Positions 1 through 8,909 of a stretch of 64,000 nucleotides of DNA are shown one piece after another. The first letter of the stretch is position 1, and the number at the start of each line of letters is the position of its first letter. The notes beneath the pieces were generated by a model that was given only the letters and a program-made list of their open reading frames with translations, was not told where the DNA came from and made no database searches. Source of the stretch: Verrucomicrobiota bacterium (GTDB taxonomy: Bacteria > Verrucomicrobiota > Verrucomicrobiia > CAIQCK01); NCBI GenBank assembly GCA_016222825.1, contig JACRQF010000015.1:233646-297645 (forward strand), in the 5' to 3' direction. Position numbers and translations under genes: made by a program.

Positions 1-1
1 A

Positions 2-601
2 GCTCCCGCCGGCATGGTGAAGCTGGACTACAAGATGCCCAAGCCGATGTTCGTCGGCACCCCGAAGAACCTCAAGACCCCGAACCTCGAGCCGCCGCGC
101 GGTGACAAGCCCCGGCCCCCGACCTACGTTCCGCCGGGCTGCGCCTGCCTCTCGACCAAGAAAAAGGTGACATCGAGCGACAAAGAGCCGGTCATCGGCA
201 GCCTCGACCTCATCACCGACAACGACAAGGAAGGCGCCGAGGGCAGCTACGTGGAGCTTGGACCCGGCAGCCAGTGGGTGCAGATTGACCTCGGCAAGAC
301 CTGCGAGATCTGGGCGGTTGTGGTGTGGCACTTCCACAGCGAGCCGCGCGTTTATCGCGACGTCGTGATCCAGGTGGCCGACGACGCGGACTTCATCACC
401 AACGTGAAGACCGTGTTTAATAACGACCATGACAACTCCGCCGGCCTCGGCATCGGCAAGGACCTCGAATACATCGAGACCTACGATGGCCGGCCGATAG
501 CGGTCAAAGGCGTCAAGGGCCGTTACGTCCGCCTCTACAGCAACGGCAACACCTCCAACCAGATGAACCACTACACCGAGGTGGAAGTCTTCGGGAAGTA
601 A
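2..601 (+). CDS. Discoidin (F5/8 type C)-like domain protein, 5' end cut by window edge
   Basis: The frame is open from base 2 with no stop, so the ATG at 14 is probably internal and the real start lies upstream of the window. The visible 195+ residues have a proline-rich basic segment (about residues 8-45) followed by a beta-rich region. This region contains WVQIDLG near residue 90, then a W-x-V segment, and ends in GRYVRLY and YTEVEVFGK, the usual pattern of a galactose-binding/F5/8 type C domain. Such domains bind carbohydrate or other surface ligands on exported proteins. No signal peptide can be seen because the N terminus is missing. A strong terminator follows about 50 bases after the stop, so this is the last gene of its unit. 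Confidence 0.7.
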   Translation, partial: APAGMVKLDYKMPKPMFVGTPKNLKTPNLEPPRGDKPRPPTYVPPGCACLSTKKKVTSSDKEPVIGSLDLITDNDKEGAEGSYVELGPGSQWVQIDLGKTCEIWAVVVWHFHSEPRVYRDVVIQVADDADFITNVKTVFNNDHDNSAGLGIGKDLEYIETYDGRPIAVKGVKGRYVRLYSNGNTSNQMNHYTEVEVFGK

Positions 602-651
602 GCCCGACAAATCTCGCCGGTCCACATGACGGCGGAACGAAGTTTCAGGAG

Positions 652-690
652 GACCGGCGAAACAATGTTTTGCCGGTCTTCTTGTTTTTT
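652..690 (+). terminator. Rho-independent terminator
   Basis: A perfect 7-bp GC-rich stem (GACCGGC at 652-658 with GCCGGTC at 672-678) is extended by an inner AAAC/GTTT pairing. It is followed by a T-rich tract from 679 to 690. It lies 50 bases after the discoidin-like gene and ends that transcript. Confidence 0.85.
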
Positions 691-825
691 GGCGCAGATC
701 AGCCATAACCGCACAATCGGAACAGGCTACAGGTAGAAGGGACGTGTCAATGAGTCGCTGGATAGGAGTTCGCAGTTGCATCCGGCCTGCTTTTGCGTTA
801 AGCAAACCGCGCGGCTGATATTGCC

Positions 826-2094
826 ATGACAAGCACTGCACGATTCGCCGAACTGCCTGGGTTGCTCGCAACCCGTTTGCGGTCTCTTCCCTTTTACCTC
901 GTCGCGCTTTTGCTGCACTTGCTCTTCTTCCTGATCTTCGGCACTTACACGGTGAGCGAGCGTGCCGAGACTGTCATTACCATATTCACCGCGCCCGAAC
1001 CGGTTGCGCCGCCCGCCGCCAACGTGCCGCCGCCACCGCCGCCGCCTCAGGACCGCTCGCTCCAAAACGTCAGCTCCCCGGCTACGCCCACGCCCGCCAT
1101 CCGCAACAACCTGCGCGCCATCACCGTCGGCGGGCGCACGACCGGCCAGACCATCAGTTCCCCGGCGATGATTGCGGCCAGCATCCAGCAACAGACCCAA
1201 ATCCGCGCTACAGGGCCGTCCATGGCGATGGACGCGAGCCGCAGCGCGGCCAACATCCCGGCGATACAACTGCGCCAGAGGCTCACCGCCGCGTCCGGTT
1301 TCCTCAAGTCCGGCTCCAGCGTGAGCGGTTCGGGCCGCGCCACGCGCGCGCGGTTTGCGTGCTACTGGGCGATTTATCAAGGCGGCGACTGGAACTGCAA
1401 CCCGCTGGCGCTGCCCAACCTCACCGCGCAGGTGGCCCGCTGGTCGCGTGACCGCATCCAGCAGAAGACCGAGCCGCAACCGATTGTCGTCTCCAGCAAG
1501 GATCTCTTCACGATCAAGCCGCCGTTCATCTTCGTCACTGGCCACAAGGATTTCACGTTCACCGACGAGGAGGTTGAAAACCTGCGCCAGTATCTGCACG
1601 CCGGCGGCGCCATTTGGGCCGACAACGACCTGCCGGGCCGGCGCTCGCGGTTCGACATCGCTTTCCGCCGCGAGATGAAGCGCGTGCTCACCGACCGCGA
1701 ATTCGAGAAGCTGCCGGAGGACCACCCGATCATGGCCGCCTATTATCCGCTGCGGAAACTGCCGTCGGGCATGAACTTCTACCAGGAGCCGATTGAAGTC
1801 CTCCGCCTCATCGCCGACGAAATCGCCGTGGTTTACACGTTGAACGCCTACGGAGACCTCTGGGAGAGCGCGCTCGACGAGAACGACAAGATTGACCGGC
1901 AACTCTATCGCACCAGCGCGCGCGGCGGTTACCACAAGTGGGGGCCGCACTTCGGCAGCTACTACACCGCCACCCATTACCGCAACGTCAACGACGAGTC
2001 GGTCCTCAATTCCTATAAGCTTGGCATCAACATCGTCATCCACCTCCTTACCCGCTACGACGACCGCCTGCGCGCGATGGGGGTCCACCGCTAG
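826..2094 (+). CDS. DUF4159 domain protein with N-terminal membrane anchor
   Basis: 422 residues. One hydrophobic segment (about 22-42) is followed by a long Pro/Ala-rich linker (about 55-130) with a run of seven prolines, a layout like TonB-type periplasm-spanning proteins. The C-terminal half (about 175-420) matches my recollection of DUF4159: FIFVTGHKDF, then LHAGGAIWADND, then HPIMAAYYPL and a C-terminal LGINIVIHLLTRYDDR. DUF4159 resembles glutamine amidotransferase-like folds and is found with MoxR/DUF58 and surface proteins; its biochemical role is not established. The gene lies 2 bases before the FG-GAP gene, so the two are probably co-transcribed. Confidence 0.75.
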   Translation: MTSTARFAELPGLLATRLRSLPFYLVALLLHLLFFLIFGTYTVSERAETVITIFTAPEPVAPPAANVPPPPPPPQDRSLQNVSSPATPTPAIRNNLRAITVGGRTTGQTISSPAMIAASIQQQTQIRATGPSMAMDASRSAANIPAIQLRQRLTAASGFLKSGSSVSGSGRATRARFACYWAIYQGGDWNCNPLALPNLTAQVARWSRDRIQQKTEPQPIVVSSKDLFTIKPPFIFVTGHKDFTFTDEEVENLRQYLHAGGAIWADNDLPGRRSRFDIAFRREMKRVLTDREFEKLPEDHPIMAAYYPLRKLPSGMNFYQEPIEVLRLIADEIAVVYTLNAYGDLWESALDENDKIDRQLYRTSARGGYHKWGPHFGSYYTATHYRNVNDESVLNSYKLGINIVIHLLTRYDDRLRAMGVHR

Positions 2095-2096
2095 CC

Positions 2097-4202
2097 ATGC
2101 ACCCGAAACCGCAACCCAGCCTCCGCTCCACCGGCCTCGTGTTGTTCGCCGCCGCGTGCCTGCTGGCGCCCGCCTCGCTGCACGGCGCGGGCACCAACTA
2201 CATCGTCAACGGCGACTTCGAGCTGACCTCTTCGCTCCCAAACACTTGGGACGGCGTGGACAGCGCCGGCCGGCTGATGGTGCAGACGCGCAGCCAATCC
2301 ATCATCGTCGAGGGCGCTACCGCCAGTTCGATTGCTTTCCCAGCTTCGCCGAACTTCGTGGACATTGATGGCGACAACCGAAAGGACCTCGTCGTTGGCG
2401 ACTCCAACGGCTTCATCTGGTGGTTCAAAAACCACGGCGAGAAAGGCAAGCCCCTCTTCAAGTCCGGCCAGTTCTTCCCCAGCTTCTACGGCGCCTCCTG
2501 CAAACTGAACGTGTTCGATTGGAACGGCGACGGCACGCAAGACCTCGTCATCGGCGACTCCGAAGGTTTCGTTCACGCTTTGCCCAACATCGGCACCCGC
2601 GCGGAGCCGAAGTTCACCTCTGCGATGGCCAAGCCACGCGTCGGCGTTTACGGCAACCTCAACGACAACCTCGACGCCAAGCCGCTCGACTACGGCCGCA
2701 AACCGCTCGTCATCGGCAACTACGCCAGCCCGTGGGTCAGCGACTGGAACGGCGACGGCCGGCCCGACCTCATCGTCGGCGAGGGCACCTATTCCGCCAA
2801 CAGCGTCTGGATCTTCCTCAACACCGGCTCCGCGCAGAATCCCAAGTTCGAGGACGGCTGCAAATACCCGCTGGCCTACGGCGATGGTCGCGAACAGTTG
2901 ACGCCCGCCGCGTGCGATTGGGACGGCGACGGCCTGCTTGACCTGATCGTGGGCGAGCGCGAAGGCCGCGTCTGCTTCTTCCGCGGCAAACGCCAGAGCT
3001 TCCTCGGCGGCGTCGCCGCGTTGCTGGGCAAGGCCGCACCGACGCTGCTCGATTTCACAAGCTACGTCCCTGTCGGCCACGAGGACTCGCCCGCCGTGCG
3101 CCTGGCCGACCTGAAAAACCCGACCGCCATCGTTGTGAAGCTCCAGCAGGCCAAGGATCCATTCTCGAAATTCCTCTGCACGCGGCTGGACACCAACGTG
3201 ATGACGATGATCACCGAGCACAACACCAACAAGGTGATCAAACCAAAGCTCCCGCCCGCGCTGGCGATCGAACTCAACCGGATCGTCTCCGGTGCGAGCA
3301 TCTACAGCACCAACCATTGCGCCGGCCTCGTCCTGTGCCCGGAAGCAAAGGAGCTTCTCGCCAAACAGCCCAAAGGCCCCGACGCTGCGCGCCTCAACCG
3401 CTTCGTCCTCGAAGCCGCGCTCCCCCAACTCACCCGGCACCGCGGCGAGATCGAGTTGTGGCCGATGACGTTTGCCTATCCCTGCGATTGGAACGAAGAC
3501 GGCCTCCTCGATCTTCTGTTCGGCCGCCCCGACGGGCGCATCCAGATTTCATTGAACAAAGGCGTGAAAGGCAACGCCGTCATGGGACCGCTGCGGGACG
3601 TGATGGGCACCGATGCCGAGAAGGACAGCATCCGGCCGATCGCTTGGACGTATGCCTATTCGCTCTACTCCAACTCCTGCTTCCTGCCCGAGGCGTTGCA
3701 GAGCGACACCAGCCCCGGCGGCGACGTCGTCAAACCGAAGAACGGGAAATACTTCCTGAAATGGTCCTACCGCCACAATTATCCCGGCTACAACATGTTT
3801 TGGGAGGCGCACTCCGGCTGGGGCTGGGGCCTTCAAAACTGGCTGTCGCACACATGGGAAGTCGGCGGCAAATGGTTGCGGATTGCCGCCGGTAACCTCG
3901 TCATTGGCAAGAACTACAACCTCTCCTTCTGGAGCCGCGGCCAGGACATCAAACTCAACTGGTTCCTCGGCATGGTCGAGGCCATCGAGAACCCCGCCCG
4001 CCGCGGCACCGCCCAATGGGAAGTCCACAAAGTGGACGGCACCCAGGGCCTGACGCCGTCTTGGCAGCAGTTCACGCGCACCTTCATGATTCCCGGCTCC
4101 AAAGCCAGCCGCGGCGAGGCGCTGCCCTTCCACCTCTACCTGCAAATGGTCGGCACCGGCACCGCCTATTTCGACGATTTCCGTCTCGAAGGCCCGCAGT
4201 AG
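2097..4202 (+). CDS. Secreted FG-GAP/VCBS repeat protein with C-terminal carbohydrate-binding-like region
   Basis: 701 residues starting with a signal peptide (basic N terminus, hydrophobic 12-25, cleavage near LHGAG). A YIVNGDFE motif after the signal suggests a carbohydrate-binding-like N-terminal strand. At least five calcium-binding D-x-(N/D)-G-D-G-x-x-D style repeats follow: DIDGDNRKD, DWNGDGTQD, DWNGDGRPD, DWDGDGLLD and a degenerate DWNEDGLLD. These form a beta-propeller-like region. The last 180 residues are aromatic-rich and end in FDDFRLEG, typical of a jelly-roll binding module. It probably acts outside the cytoplasmic membrane. It starts 2 bases after the DUF4159 gene. Confidence 0.75.
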   Translation: MHPKPQPSLRSTGLVLFAAACLLAPASLHGAGTNYIVNGDFELTSSLPNTWDGVDSAGRLMVQTRSQSIIVEGATASSIAFPASPNFVDIDGDNRKDLVVGDSNGFIWWFKNHGEKGKPLFKSGQFFPSFYGASCKLNVFDWNGDGTQDLVIGDSEGFVHALPNIGTRAEPKFTSAMAKPRVGVYGNLNDNLDAKPLDYGRKPLVIGNYASPWVSDWNGDGRPDLIVGEGTYSANSVWIFLNTGSAQNPKFEDGCKYPLAYGDGREQLTPAACDWDGDGLLDLIVGEREGRVCFFRGKRQSFLGGVAALLGKAAPTLLDFTSYVPVGHEDSPAVRLADLKNPTAIVVKLQQAKDPFSKFLCTRLDTNVMTMITEHNTNKVIKPKLPPALAIELNRIVSGASIYSTNHCAGLVLCPEAKELLAKQPKGPDAARLNRFVLEAALPQLTRHRGEIELWPMTFAYPCDWNEDGLLDLLFGRPDGRIQISLNKGVKGNAVMGPLRDVMGTDAEKDSIRPIAWTYAYSLYSNSCFLPEALQSDTSPGGDVVKPKNGKYFLKWSYRHNYPGYNMFWEAHSGWGWGLQNWLSHTWEVGGKWLRIAAGNLVIGKNYNLSFWSRGQDIKLNWFLGMVEAIENPARRGTAQWEVHKVDGTQGLTPSWQQFTRTFMIPGSKASRGEALPFHLYLQMVGTGTAYFDDFRLEGPQ

Positions 4203-4252
4203 GTTCGCCGTGGGGGCGGGGAGGGAGCAGAAAGGTGCCGGCAAAGTCCCGC

Positions 4253-4945
4253 TCAAGTTGCAGGTCTCCGCTCGTTGTCGAGACGTGCCGGGATTGTGGT
4301 AGTCAAGCACCGCCCAAGCAGAGCGTCTGCAACTATGCTCGCGCTTGGCCGGACAGAGGCGTCTCTACTCGCGCCACGCGCCGCTCGCGCCATGAGATCA
4401 GCCCGCGCAACGGAGTTGAGAGCCGTCAAACAAGCTTCGAACCGTCCCAATTGCCGCAGGATCTCTGCGCGCATCAGGAGCAGGTCTTCGCTCCCATCCT
4501 CCAGCAAATCGAGCAGATGCTCCATGTTCTCCCGCTGGAATTCGGGCAGCGCAAACGGCGTCACCGGCTTCTTGCGCCAAGTGTCGTTGAAGACCCGCCA
4601 AGCGCGCGTCCGCAGGCTGCGTTCGATATCAGGCGGGAGCTGTCTCTGTCGCAGGAACAGGGCGTAATCCGCCGGGCCGGGAGCCTTGGCTGTCGCGGCC
4701 CCCGCCCACCGTTGCTCCGCATCCCAAGGTGCGCACCGCTCGACCAACTCCGCATCATCCGCTCGAAACACGGTCGCGCATCGGGGGCATCTCAACAGCT
4801 CCAGCCGCTCGACACTGCCAGCGGACGCACTCCAGCCGTCGGTCCAAACAACTGGCCAGGTTTCGCGGCCCGTCGGATCAGCACGCTCGCGCAGTGGATG
4901 AGCGCATCCGGGACACCGCCGGATCGTTATCGCTCCAGTTTGCAT
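4253..4945 (-). CDS. Zinc-ribbon hypothetical protein
   Basis: About 230 residues using the start at 4945 (MQTGAITI). The longer open frame would overlap the upstream glycosidase-like gene. The N terminus carries two CxxC knuckles, CPGC and CPRC, about 40 residues apart, as in zinc ribbons. The rest is helical and contains a segment rich in Leu, Glu and Asp (NMEHLLDLLEDGSEDLLLMRAEILRQ, split here only as a description), resembling a TPR-like helix pair. I do not recognise the family. It is last in a minus-strand series and converges with the FG-GAP gene. Confidence 0.55.
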   Translation of the reverse strand: MQTGAITIRRCPGCAHPLRERADPTGRETWPVVWTDGWSASAGSVERLELLRCPRCATVFRADDAELVERCAPWDAEQRWAGAATAKAPGPADYALFLRQRQLPPDIERSLRTRAWRVFNDTWRKKPVTPFALPEFQRENMEHLLDLLEDGSEDLLLMRAEILRQLGRFEACLTALNSVARADLMARAARGASRDASVRPSASIVADALLGRCLTTTIPARLDNERRPAT

Positions 4946-5034
4946 CAGCGCTTCGCAGACTACTCCGCCGGCCGGGACCGTCAACAAAAGACCGAAACTG
5001 GCTGAAACTGGCCGGACGCTTTGGGTGACACGCC

Positions 5035-7719
5035 CTATGGCCGATGGGTGGATGCAACGGAAGCGCCGATCGGCTCCAGCACAGCCCCGCAAACCAGCGC
5101 TGTCCCCTTCACCAGCGTCAACGTCACGGTTACGCAGCCGGCCTTGTCGAGCTTCACCGGCCACGCGCGCTCGAAGACCCGACGGTTACCGCCGCTACCG
5201 GCAAAAACGTCCACGCGATCTTCCGCGACCTTGCCATTCACTGACACGCTAAACACGCGCTGGCCTGCTGCCTTCGAGAATGGATCAACCATCAGCAACC
5301 GCAGCTGGTAGTCGCCGACGGGCAAAGTGGAGATGTCTTTCTTGCCGCCAGCAATCGGTCGCAGCGCCAGCACGATGGGCTTGTCGCTCTCAATGCCGCT
5401 GCGGCAGATTTCGTTGCCGACCCGCGACGCGAAAAAGGTTGTCGCGCCCGTTTCCTGCGCACCGAGCGTCTGCCAGAGGCGATGCTCCGCGTCGAAGTGG
5501 AACGTGAACCGGCCGGGCAACTGCGCAAGCGGATCGTGGGAGGTCGGACCGAAGTTGTAGCGCACCGGCTCCATGCCGAGTTGCTGGCGCAGGCGAATGA
5601 TGTGCGGCAACCAGCGCGTGTTCATCGAAACCACCAGCCCCTGCTCGCCGCGCGTGATGCCACCGAGCGAACTGAACTTCGCAAACTGCCCGATCACCGG
5701 CTCCGGCCGGCAAACAGCCAGCGCGGCGCGCGCGGCAACGAGATCGCCTTTCTTCAACGCCGCTTGTGCGTTCTGGAATTGCTCGTGTGTCTCGTAGAAC
5801 GCGATGATGAACTCCTCCTGCCTCTTGAAGTAGTCCACGCGGTCGCGCGGCTCCGGCGCGAGCTTCGTGGCGTCCAGCGGTGTGATGAGCTTGAGTCGCT
5901 CGCGGCAGCCGGCGACGACCTGCGTGATGTTCGTCAGCGGCCGGTCAATGAAGAAGTCCGTCGTCTCTCGCGCGAAGTTCGGCGCGTCGGTCACCCAGCG
6001 TTCGAGATACGCGCCCATCGCTTCTCGCGCGCTGGTTCCAAACGACCGCGCCGCCATGTCGTCGCAGGTCGCGCGCAACGGCCGGTCCTTTGTCGCACTC
6101 CAGACCTGCTCGGCGTGGCTCTTGAAGTAGAGGTCCAACGGCCGCGTCGTCCAGTGGATGATGCCGAAGCCGCCCGCCTTCGCGTCCGCCAGCTTCGTGC
6201 TGAACTGCGCCAACGGTGTGTAAGACCGGCCGATGTAGTTGCCGTCGTCATGGTGCGCCCAGATAACAGGAACCACCGGCCGGTGCGCCGCGATGTTGCG
6301 GATGACCTGCCGCGACTCATCGTCGCCAAGCTGCGGCTTGCCGTGCAAGACGCCGTAATCCAAGCCGATGAGCTTCACATGCGGCGGGAAGAAGCGGTGG
6401 CATGGCGCAAGGAAGTTGAAATCCCATGTGCCTGCGGCGAGTTGCACGCGCTGGCAGCCAATTTCTTTCAGCGCCCGGTCGAACGCGCGGACGATCTTGC
6501 CGATGGCGAACATCTGCGGCGCGTGCCAGAGCTTCTCAGCCTCCGGCGTGCGCGCGATCCCGGCTTTCCACTCCGCCTGCCAGCGCAAAGGCATCTCCGC
6601 AACCTTGACCTCCATCCACGGTGTGCCGCCCTGCCGGAACCAGACGACGAGCGTGGTGATTTGCGGATACGCTTTCATCAGCGCCGCCACCTGCGCCTTA
6701 TAATAGCGGTATCCCTCCGGCGTCTCCGGGTTCGCGAGCCAGAGCTTGCCGGCGTCCTGTCCCATCCAGCCGACGGCCTGCGCTTGGATGGGAAACCTCG
6801 CGGCCTCCGGCAGCGTGCGGATCAACTCCTGCGGGTTCGCGGAGATCGTGTCCACGTCGTTCGCGAAGAAAACGTCCATGTCGCGCTGCTGCGCGTGGGC
6901 GAAGACGCCGTGTATGAGCTTCTGAGCGGCAGCGGCCCGCTGCTTGTCCGGCGCTTGCGCGGCGTCCGCGCCGAAGACCGGCGCGTCAAAGACCTCGCCG
7001 CCAAAGAGCCGGCGCACGTCGTTGACGTGCATCGTGGACCAGTCGCGGCCCTTGGCGGTTGTGGAGAGATAACCGACGGGCTTGGTCTTGCCGTTGAAGC
7101 TGAAGCTGACCATCGGGTTGTTACCGTAGGCGTGGACCATGATGCCGTTGTAGCCCTGCTTCTGCGACTGGTCGGTCCAGCGGTTCCAGTCCTCCAGGTT
7201 CCACGTCGAGCAGCCGCTGAGGAAGTTGTGCCAGTTGAACACGAATCGGTCGCGCACCTGCGGCGTGCTCGCCAGCGACCAACCGTCGAACGAGAACGGC
7301 CCCGTCCGCGCCGGCGGCAGCGCGTCGTAGGAGAGATAGAAACCGCAGCCGAGCTTCTCCAGCAGCGCATAGACGCCATACATCGTCCCGCGCGCGTCCG
7401 CGCTGGTGATGATGCCAAGTTGCAGATCGCAGCGGGACTGGCTGCGCACCGCGTAGCTCTCGGGCTTCGACAGGTCGGCCTCTGGAATCGTGGACCTGAC
7501 GGAAGCATCGCTGCCGACGAGGATCGCCTTGCCTGCCACGGGCAGTTTGCTCGCGGTCACAAAGCGCGTCTGCGGATAGATGCGACCGAGGTAGCTGGCG
7601 AGTTCGGAGGCGGGGAGCCGCTCTGATGAAACAATGACAACGGTTTCTGTGGGCGCAGCGCTCGCACTCAGAGCCAAGCAGAACGCCAGCAGGATGAGCC
7701 AACAACGATTCTTGTTCAT
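5035..7719 (-). CDS. Secreted alpha-glucuronidase-like glycoside hydrolase family protein (DUF4838-like)
   Basis: 894 residues with a clear signal peptide (MNKNRCWLILLAFCLALSAS, cleavage near SAAP). Residues about 25-130 look like the N-terminal alpha-glucuronidase-type domain (SSERLPASELASYLGRI, then GTMYGVYALLEKLGCGFY). A large TIM-barrel-like region follows with NWHNFLSGCSTWNLEDW and a GYNGIMVHAYGNNPM segment seen in these proteins. A C-terminal beta domain (about 780-890) may bind carbohydrate. The likely role is periplasmic or extracellular attack on uronic-acid-containing glycans, which is inferred from family resemblance and from the hexuronate-type carrier two genes upstream. The catalytic acids cannot be assigned by eye. 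Confidence 0.65.
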   Translation of the reverse strand: MNKNRCWLILLAFCLALSASAAPTETVVIVSSERLPASELASYLGRIYPQTRFVTASKLPVAGKAILVGSDASVRSTIPEADLSKPESYAVRSQSRCDLQLGIITSADARGTMYGVYALLEKLGCGFYLSYDALPPARTGPFSFDGWSLASTPQVRDRFVFNWHNFLSGCSTWNLEDWNRWTDQSQKQGYNGIMVHAYGNNPMVSFSFNGKTKPVGYLSTTAKGRDWSTMHVNDVRRLFGGEVFDAPVFGADAAQAPDKQRAAAAQKLIHGVFAHAQQRDMDVFFANDVDTISANPQELIRTLPEAARFPIQAQAVGWMGQDAGKLWLANPETPEGYRYYKAQVAALMKAYPQITTLVVWFRQGGTPWMEVKVAEMPLRWQAEWKAGIARTPEAEKLWHAPQMFAIGKIVRAFDRALKEIGCQRVQLAAGTWDFNFLAPCHRFFPPHVKLIGLDYGVLHGKPQLGDDESRQVIRNIAAHRPVVPVIWAHHDDGNYIGRSYTPLAQFSTKLADAKAGGFGIIHWTTRPLDLYFKSHAEQVWSATKDRPLRATCDDMAARSFGTSAREAMGAYLERWVTDAPNFARETTDFFIDRPLTNITQVVAGCRERLKLITPLDATKLAPEPRDRVDYFKRQEEFIIAFYETHEQFQNAQAALKKGDLVAARAALAVCRPEPVIGQFAKFSSLGGITRGEQGLVVSMNTRWLPHIIRLRQQLGMEPVRYNFGPTSHDPLAQLPGRFTFHFDAEHRLWQTLGAQETGATTFFASRVGNEICRSGIESDKPIVLALRPIAGGKKDISTLPVGDYQLRLLMVDPFSKAAGQRVFSVSVNGKVAEDRVDVFAGSGGNRRVFERAWPVKLDKAGCVTVTLTLVKGTALVCGAVLEPIGASVASTHRP

Positions 7720-7732
7720 AAAAGCCTTACGA

Positions 7733-8896
7733 CTAAACGGCGGCGAATTCCCTCCACGCGTCGCGGAACCACTGGAGCGCCTTCCACGGCGTGCGGATGG
7801 AGGTGTTGCAGCTCGCGGCCAGCACGAAGCGGTGCGCGTAAGGCCGCATACGACCGAACAAATCCTCGACGTAGCGCCGCACCTCGTCGGCGCTCTGGAA
7901 CTTCTCCGTTTCCATCGCGCTGATGCCGCCGGTGATGATGAAGCGGTCGCTGGTCAACTGCATCGCCTCGTCGAGCTGCGTGTCGCCGAGCGGCGGGAAC
8001 GCCACACCTTCCAGACCGTCCACGCCGAGCGAGTCAATGAACCGCAAGTTCGCCCCCTGCCGGCCGCAAGCGTGGATGAAAAACGTGCTGCCGTGTTCGT
8101 GCGCGATGCGGCTCGCCTTCTCGTAGAACGACGCGGAGAACTTCTCGACGTAGGCCGGCGTGTGGAAGGCCGCGTCGAGGTTGTCCATCGCCATCATTGC
8201 CGGCACGCCCGCCGCGGCGATCTGGCGCGCAAGGTCGAGCTGCGCCGCCTCGTGCAGCGCGAGCAGATCCCGCACGCGCGCCTCGTCGTCAACGATGAGA
8301 TAGGTCGTGTTCACCGCGCCGGCGAGGAAATGAAGAGCCTTCAGCGGGCTGTGGAGTTCGCCCGCCACCACCAAGCCGTCGTCGCCGACGCGCGCCTGCT
8401 CCTGTGCGTATCGCTCCGGCCGAAAACGCCAGCGGCGCGCCTTGAACAGTTCCTCCAGCGCGCCGAACGGATCGGCCACGTCGTCGAGCACGAAGACCTC
8501 CTGCACGAGCGTGGAGTCGGCGAAGACGTAACGTTGCCGTTCGGTCAACGTGCCGCGACGTGTGCGGTAGGTGCGCGTGATGACGCGGTCGCGACCCTCG
8601 ATGCGGACCTCCTCGCGCGCCTCAACGCCGTCCCAGACTTCCTCGGCCAGGCCGCCATACCAGCAGTGCTGCTGGTCGCAATAGACGTTGCGGCTGAAGA
8701 CGTCGAGGCCCAGATGCTTGATGAGATCGAGTTGCGTGCGGCAGTGCGCAATCTCCGGTGGCAGCAGGCCGTGGTTAAGGTGGTGGGCGAACCACTGCCA
8801 GCAATTCGGCGCATAGACGAAGCGCTCGGGGCGCTGTCGGGCGAGCACGCGCCGGATTTGCTGCTGTCGGGTGGTGTTGGAGGGCTGTGTTGACAT
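7733..8896 (-). CDS. URO-D superfamily protein (methyltransferase-like)
   Basis: 387 residues without a signal peptide. The C-terminal half carries the TIM-barrel signatures of the uroporphyrinogen decarboxylase superfamily: a PAMMAMDNLD segment, then FIHACGRQGANL and GVDGLEGVAFPPLGD. The H-x-C in FIHACG resembles the zinc site of MtaA/CmuA-type corrinoid methyltransferases more than heme-pathway HemE, whose N-terminal substrate arginines I do not see. It sits between a glycosidase-like gene (13 bases downstream) and a hexuronate-type MFS carrier (13 bases upstream). A catabolic role is therefore more likely than heme synthesis. The substrate is unknown. Confidence 0.7.
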   Translation of the reverse strand: MSTQPSNTTRQQQIRRVLARQRPERFVYAPNCWQWFAHHLNHGLLPPEIAHCRTQLDLIKHLGLDVFSRNVYCDQQHCWYGGLAEEVWDGVEAREEVRIEGRDRVITRTYRTRRGTLTERQRYVFADSTLVQEVFVLDDVADPFGALEELFKARRWRFRPERYAQEQARVGDDGLVVAGELHSPLKALHFLAGAVNTTYLIVDDEARVRDLLALHEAAQLDLARQIAAAGVPAMMAMDNLDAAFHTPAYVEKFSASFYEKASRIAHEHGSTFFIHACGRQGANLRFIDSLGVDGLEGVAFPPLGDTQLDEAMQLTSDRFIITGGISAMETEKFQSADEVRRYVEDLFGRMRPYAHRFVLAASCNTSIRTPWKALQWFRDAWREFAAV

Positions 8897-8909
8897 CGTC
8901 GTGGTTCCT

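Noticed and set aside
5482..7626. Long plus-strand open frame (714 codons) opposite the alpha-glucuronidase-like gene
   Set aside because: Its translation is Arg/Ala/Val-rich with no domain pattern, as expected for the antisense of a GC-rich gene. The minus-strand protein has a signal peptide and family motifs.
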